In this document: positions 5,635 through 7,670 of the stretch, one piece after another
How positions within the stretch are numbered: the stretch's first letter is position 1
Layout of the letters: every line of letters starts with the position of its first letter
From: Syntrophaceae bacterium UBA1411
GTDB taxonomy: Bacteria > Desulfobacterota > Syntrophia > Syntrophales > Smithellaceae
NCBI GenBank assembly: GCA_002304995.1
Contig: DBPV01000134.1
Location: 4,550-12,219 of the forward strand
Direction of reading: 5' to 3'
DNA length: 7,670 bases
Notes under the pieces: generated by a model
Seen by the model: only the letters and a program-made list of their open reading frames with translations
The model's database searches: none
Told to the model about the DNA's origin: nothing
Program-made: the position numbers and the translations under genes

Positions 5635-7239
5635 TTACTTGATGTTGCGCAGCTCCCGGCGCAGAATTTTCCCCACCGCGCTTTTGGGCAGGGACTCCAG
5701 AAACTGAATCGCTTTGGGCCTCTTGTACGAAGGCAGCTGCGTTTTGCAGAATTCCAGCAGCTCCTCCTCGGTGACGGCGCCGGGCGTCTTCAGGGCGACA
5801 AACGCCTTGACCGCCTCGCCGTACACCGGGTCGGGAATCCCGATGACGCCCGCTTCGAGCACTTCGGGATGCAGGTACAGGATATTTTCAATCTCCTTGG
5901 GATAGATGTTTTCTCCGCCCCGGATGATCAGGTCCTTCTTCCGGTCGGTGATGTAAAGATAGCCGTCTTCGTCCATGTGGCCCACGTCTCCCGTATGCAG
6001 CCAGCCGTTGCGGATTGCGGCCGCCGTTTCCGCAGGCTTGTTCCAGTAGCCCTTCATGACGCCCGGCCCCTTGATGACGATTTCGCCCGTCTGGCCGATG
6101 GGCAGCTCGTTATCCTGGTCGTCGAAGATTTTGATGCTGTTGCATTTCTGGTAGCACTTGCCGATGGAACCGTACTTGGGCGGCCGCCGGCCCGCGACAT
6201 TGCCGCAGTTGACCGTGGTCGCTTCGCTCAGTCCATAGCCTTCCCAGATATCGACGCCGATTTTTTCCTTCCAGACGCGCGCCACTGCGAGCGGCATCGG
6301 CGCCGCGCCGCAGATGCAGGTCTTAAGCGAACTCAAATCGTACCTGGCAAGCGACGGATGGTTGAGCAGCTGGATGTACATGGTCGGCACGCCGCGGAAG
6401 TCCGTGACCTTGTATGTGTCGATGCACTTCATGGCTTCTTCCGGGTCCCAGCGGGTGATGACGACCAGCTTGCCGCCGGTGAGAAATTCGAGATTCAGGG
6501 CAAAGACGCCGTAGCCGTGAAACAGCGGCAACGTGATGAGCGAAACCCGGCTGCGGCTGACGCCGAAAACTTCGCCTTCCTGCGGCGCTTTTTTGGCCTG
6601 GCCGCCGTCCTGTTCGCGCATCACGCCGCGGACCGACAGGCCCCAGGAATCCAACAGCACCAGGTCGTAGTAGCCCGTGACGTGGGTGTACCAGTTGTAA
6701 TGGGTCAGCATGACGCCCTTGGGGCTGCCCGTGGTGCCGGCGGTGTAGATCATCACGGCCGTGTCGTCATTGTCCGTGTCCGCAACGGCAAGCTCAGCCG
6801 GTTCCGGCCGGCAAATGTCGTTGAAAGACAGGGCTTGCGCGGCCGCCTCCGTGCCGGTGAAAATCACATGCGTGAGTGCGGGCGCCTCTTTGCGGGCCGC
6901 CCCGATAGCGGCGAGATATTCGGGCGAGCTCACCAGGGCCGTAAGGCCCGCGTCCTTGTAGATATAGGCCAGCTCGGGAATTTTCAGCGATGGATTGATC
7001 GGCACGAGCGTTGCGCCGATCTTGAATGCGGCAAAAAACGTCTGGATGAGTTCGGGGCAGTTGAGCAGCTGCACGCCGACCCGGTCGCCTTTTTTGACGC
7101 CCAGCTTTTTCAGAGCGTTGCCCAGCCGGTTGGCGTTTTGGTTCATGGCGACGTTCGTGTGCCATTGGCCGTCAAAGTAAACAAAATCATACTCGCCGAA
7201 TCTCTGGATGTTGTCGTCCGCCAAGCGTCCAATATTCAT
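5635..7239 (-). CDS. AMP-forming acyl-CoA ligase (acyl-CoA synthetase)
   Basis: A 534-residue cytoplasmic enzyme of the ANL superfamily. It activates a carboxylic acid with ATP to an acyl-adenylate, then transfers it to CoA. All core motifs are visible: the P-loop YTAGTTGSPKGVMLTH (165-180), LPLFHGYG (237-244), GYGLSEATT (334-342), GWLHTGDVG (412-420), DRKKDLIIRGGENIYPKEIE (432-451, hinge region), and the catalytic lysine K524 in SAVGKILRREL. Length matches medium/long-chain or aromatic acyl-CoA ligases (about 500-560). Residues about 195-232 form a hydrophilic segment, longer than usual between the P-loop helix and LPLFH. The substrate (fatty, alicyclic or aromatic acid) cannot be decided from sequence. 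The start is the ATG at 7237-7239, five bases after GAGGAGGGG. It is the first gene of a same-strand set with the TAXI binding protein (157-base gap) and the TRAP permease, which suggests it activates the imported acid (inference). Confidence 0.93.
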   Translation of the reverse strand: MNIGRLADDNIQRFGEYDFVYFDGQWHTNVAMNQNANRLGNALKKLGVKKGDRVGVQLLNCPELIQTFFAAFKIGATLVPINPSLKIPELAYIYKDAGLTALVSSPEYLAAIGAARKEAPALTHVIFTGTEAAAQALSFNDICRPEPAELAVADTDNDDTAVMIYTAGTTGSPKGVMLTHYNWYTHVTGYYDLVLLDSWGLSVRGVMREQDGGQAKKAPQEGEVFGVSRSRVSLITLPLFHGYGVFALNLEFLTGGKLVVITRWDPEEAMKCIDTYKVTDFRGVPTMYIQLLNHPSLARYDLSSLKTCICGAAPMPLAVARVWKEKIGVDIWEGYGLSEATTVNCGNVAGRRPPKYGSIGKCYQKCNSIKIFDDQDNELPIGQTGEIVIKGPGVMKGYWNKPAETAAAIRNGWLHTGDVGHMDEDGYLYITDRKKDLIIRGGENIYPKEIENILYLHPEVLEAGVIGIPDPVYGEAVKAFVALKTPGAVTEEELLEFCKTQLPSYKRPKAIQFLESLPKSAVGKILRRELRNIK

Positions 7240-7601
7240 AACTACCCCTCCTCGAAGAATGTTGTCTGCGCATAAAAATCAATTAAAGGTTTCCCTGGTT
7301 CCTCAACTGATCCCGGAGACTTCTGTTTCTCGTTTGGTGTCTTTGGCCGTTGTGGTTCTTGCAGCTTTTTTTACGCCGGTTTGTTCCGAAGGCCGCCTTC
7401 CTTTTACAGATGCGAGGCGGCCGGATATGGTTTTTTCTTGAAATTATTTGTTTTTCTGAAAATTGTCCGCCATAAAATTGTTATCTTGCGGCCGAAAGCC
7501 GGTTGGAAGGGGATAGTTTGGCTACGATATCTGATCATCTACTCTCTCCGCCAAGATTTCACGTCAACAGCATACCGCATTCGATAAATCTATATGCAAT
7601 G
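7240..7601. other. Non-coding stretch and probable long leader of the ligase operon
   Basis: No convincing gene is present here, and the stretch is more AT-rich than the genes. It lies between the ligase start and the sigma-54-type element, so if that element is used it is a ~350-nt 5' leader. It contains a stem with a plus-strand T run (7391-7436). It also contains a 44-codon minus-strand frame (7404-7538) starting MIRYRSQTIPFQ, very basic, with a modest GGAGAG site before it. I recognise no riboswitch in it. Confidence 0.5.
7385..7436 (+). terminator. Terminator-like hairpin, plus-strand orientation, in the leader region
   Basis: GGCCGCC (7391-7397) and GGCGGCC (7416-7422) form a 7-bp GC-only stem. 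TCC/GGA pairing continues it across a small bulge. Eight bases after the main stem (five after the extended one) a run of six T residues follows on the plus strand. No plus-strand gene ends here, so its role as a terminator is uncertain. In the minus-strand leader the same stem would form without a U tract. Confidence 0.35.
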
Positions 7602-7617
7602 AGCAAAGTTTGTACCA
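7602..7617 (-). promoter_or_regulatory. Sigma-54 (RpoN) -24/-12 promoter element facing the acyl-CoA ligase
   Basis: On the minus strand, TGGTACAAACTTTGCT matches the sigma-54 pattern TGGYAC-N5-TTGCW. The invariant GG (-24) and GC (-12) are exactly ten bases apart. The predicted start is near 7591, reading toward the ligase at 7239. Sigma-54 promoters need an enhancer-binding activator, usually bound about 100-200 bases upstream; that region lies mostly beyond the right edge. The assignment rests on motif match only. Confidence 0.6.
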
Positions 7618-7625
7618 GCCGCCGG

Positions 7626-7657
7626 AAAAGCGCCCCCGCGCTGCCGGGGAAAGGGCG
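7626..7657 (-). terminator. Possible terminator of a minus-strand gene beyond the right edge
   Basis: CCCCG (7634-7638) and CGGGG (7645-7649) form a short stem. An alternative, CGCCC (7631-7635) with GGGCG (7653-7657), competes with it. In the minus direction TTTT follows (7626-7629). It sits just upstream of the sigma-54 element, where an upstream transcript would be expected to end. The stem and T run are both short, so confidence is low. Confidence 0.25.
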
Positions 7658-7670
7658 GTTTCCCGATCGC

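Noticed and set aside
5494..7275. A 593-codon open frame on the plus strand opposite the acyl-CoA ligase
   Set aside because: Low-complexity shadow translation with no motif; the minus strand encodes all ANL motifs with a good ribosome site.
7208..7441. A 77-codon plus-strand frame containing a hydrophobic stretch ending PVCSEG, considered as a small lipoprotein
   Set aside because: No start codon with a spaced ribosome site, a poor lipobox, overlap with the 5' end of the ligase gene, and a terminator-like stem inside the frame.

Overview
The window is a GC-rich bacterial chromosome segment with typical Shine-Dalgarno sites. It carries a partial peroxiredoxin, a glyoxalase II-like hydrolase, an isochorismatase-fold hydrolase, fdhD, a fused TAXI-type TRAP permease, its periplasmic binding protein and an AMP-forming acyl-CoA ligase. 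FdhD, TAXI-TRAP transport, acyl-CoA ligation and a near-consensus sigma-54 promoter together suggest an anaerobic organic-acid-using bacterium. Something like the syntrophic or sulfate-reducing Desulfobacterota (former Deltaproteobacteria) is plausible. This placement is inference from gene content; no marker gene is present.

Layout. Positions 1-1526 (minus strand) hold isochorismatase-like hydrolase, then glyoxalase II-like hydrolase, then peroxiredoxin, which runs off the left edge. They probably form one unit read from a promoter near 1555-1584. Positions 1636-2415 (plus strand) hold fdhD, divergent from that unit, with promoter elements interleaved with those of its neighbour. A perfect inverted repeat at 2429-2480 ends both fdhD and the convergent transport operon. 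Positions 2486-7239 (minus strand) hold, in transcription order, acyl-CoA ligase, TAXI binding protein and fused TRAP permease. Positions 7240-7670 contain no convincing gene. They hold a sigma-54 type -24/-12 element at 7602-7617 pointing at the ligase, a long leader, and some hairpins.

How the genes may work together. The right-hand operon looks like a capture-and-activate module. The binding protein collects a carboxylate in the periplasm, the permease imports it with an ion gradient, and the ligase traps it as a CoA thioester for degradation. The substrate cannot be read from the sequence. The left-hand unit looks like small-molecule and peroxide housekeeping or detoxification. FdhD normally matures molybdenum or tungsten formate dehydrogenases, but this copy lacks the cysteines expected in its catalytic loop.

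No RNA genes, CRISPR arrays, insertion sequences or integrase sites were seen. The most interesting points are the cysteine-less FdhD, the sigma-54 element with its ~350-nt leader, the ligase/TAXI-TRAP linkage, an extra segment in the ligase, and a variant signature in the permease.
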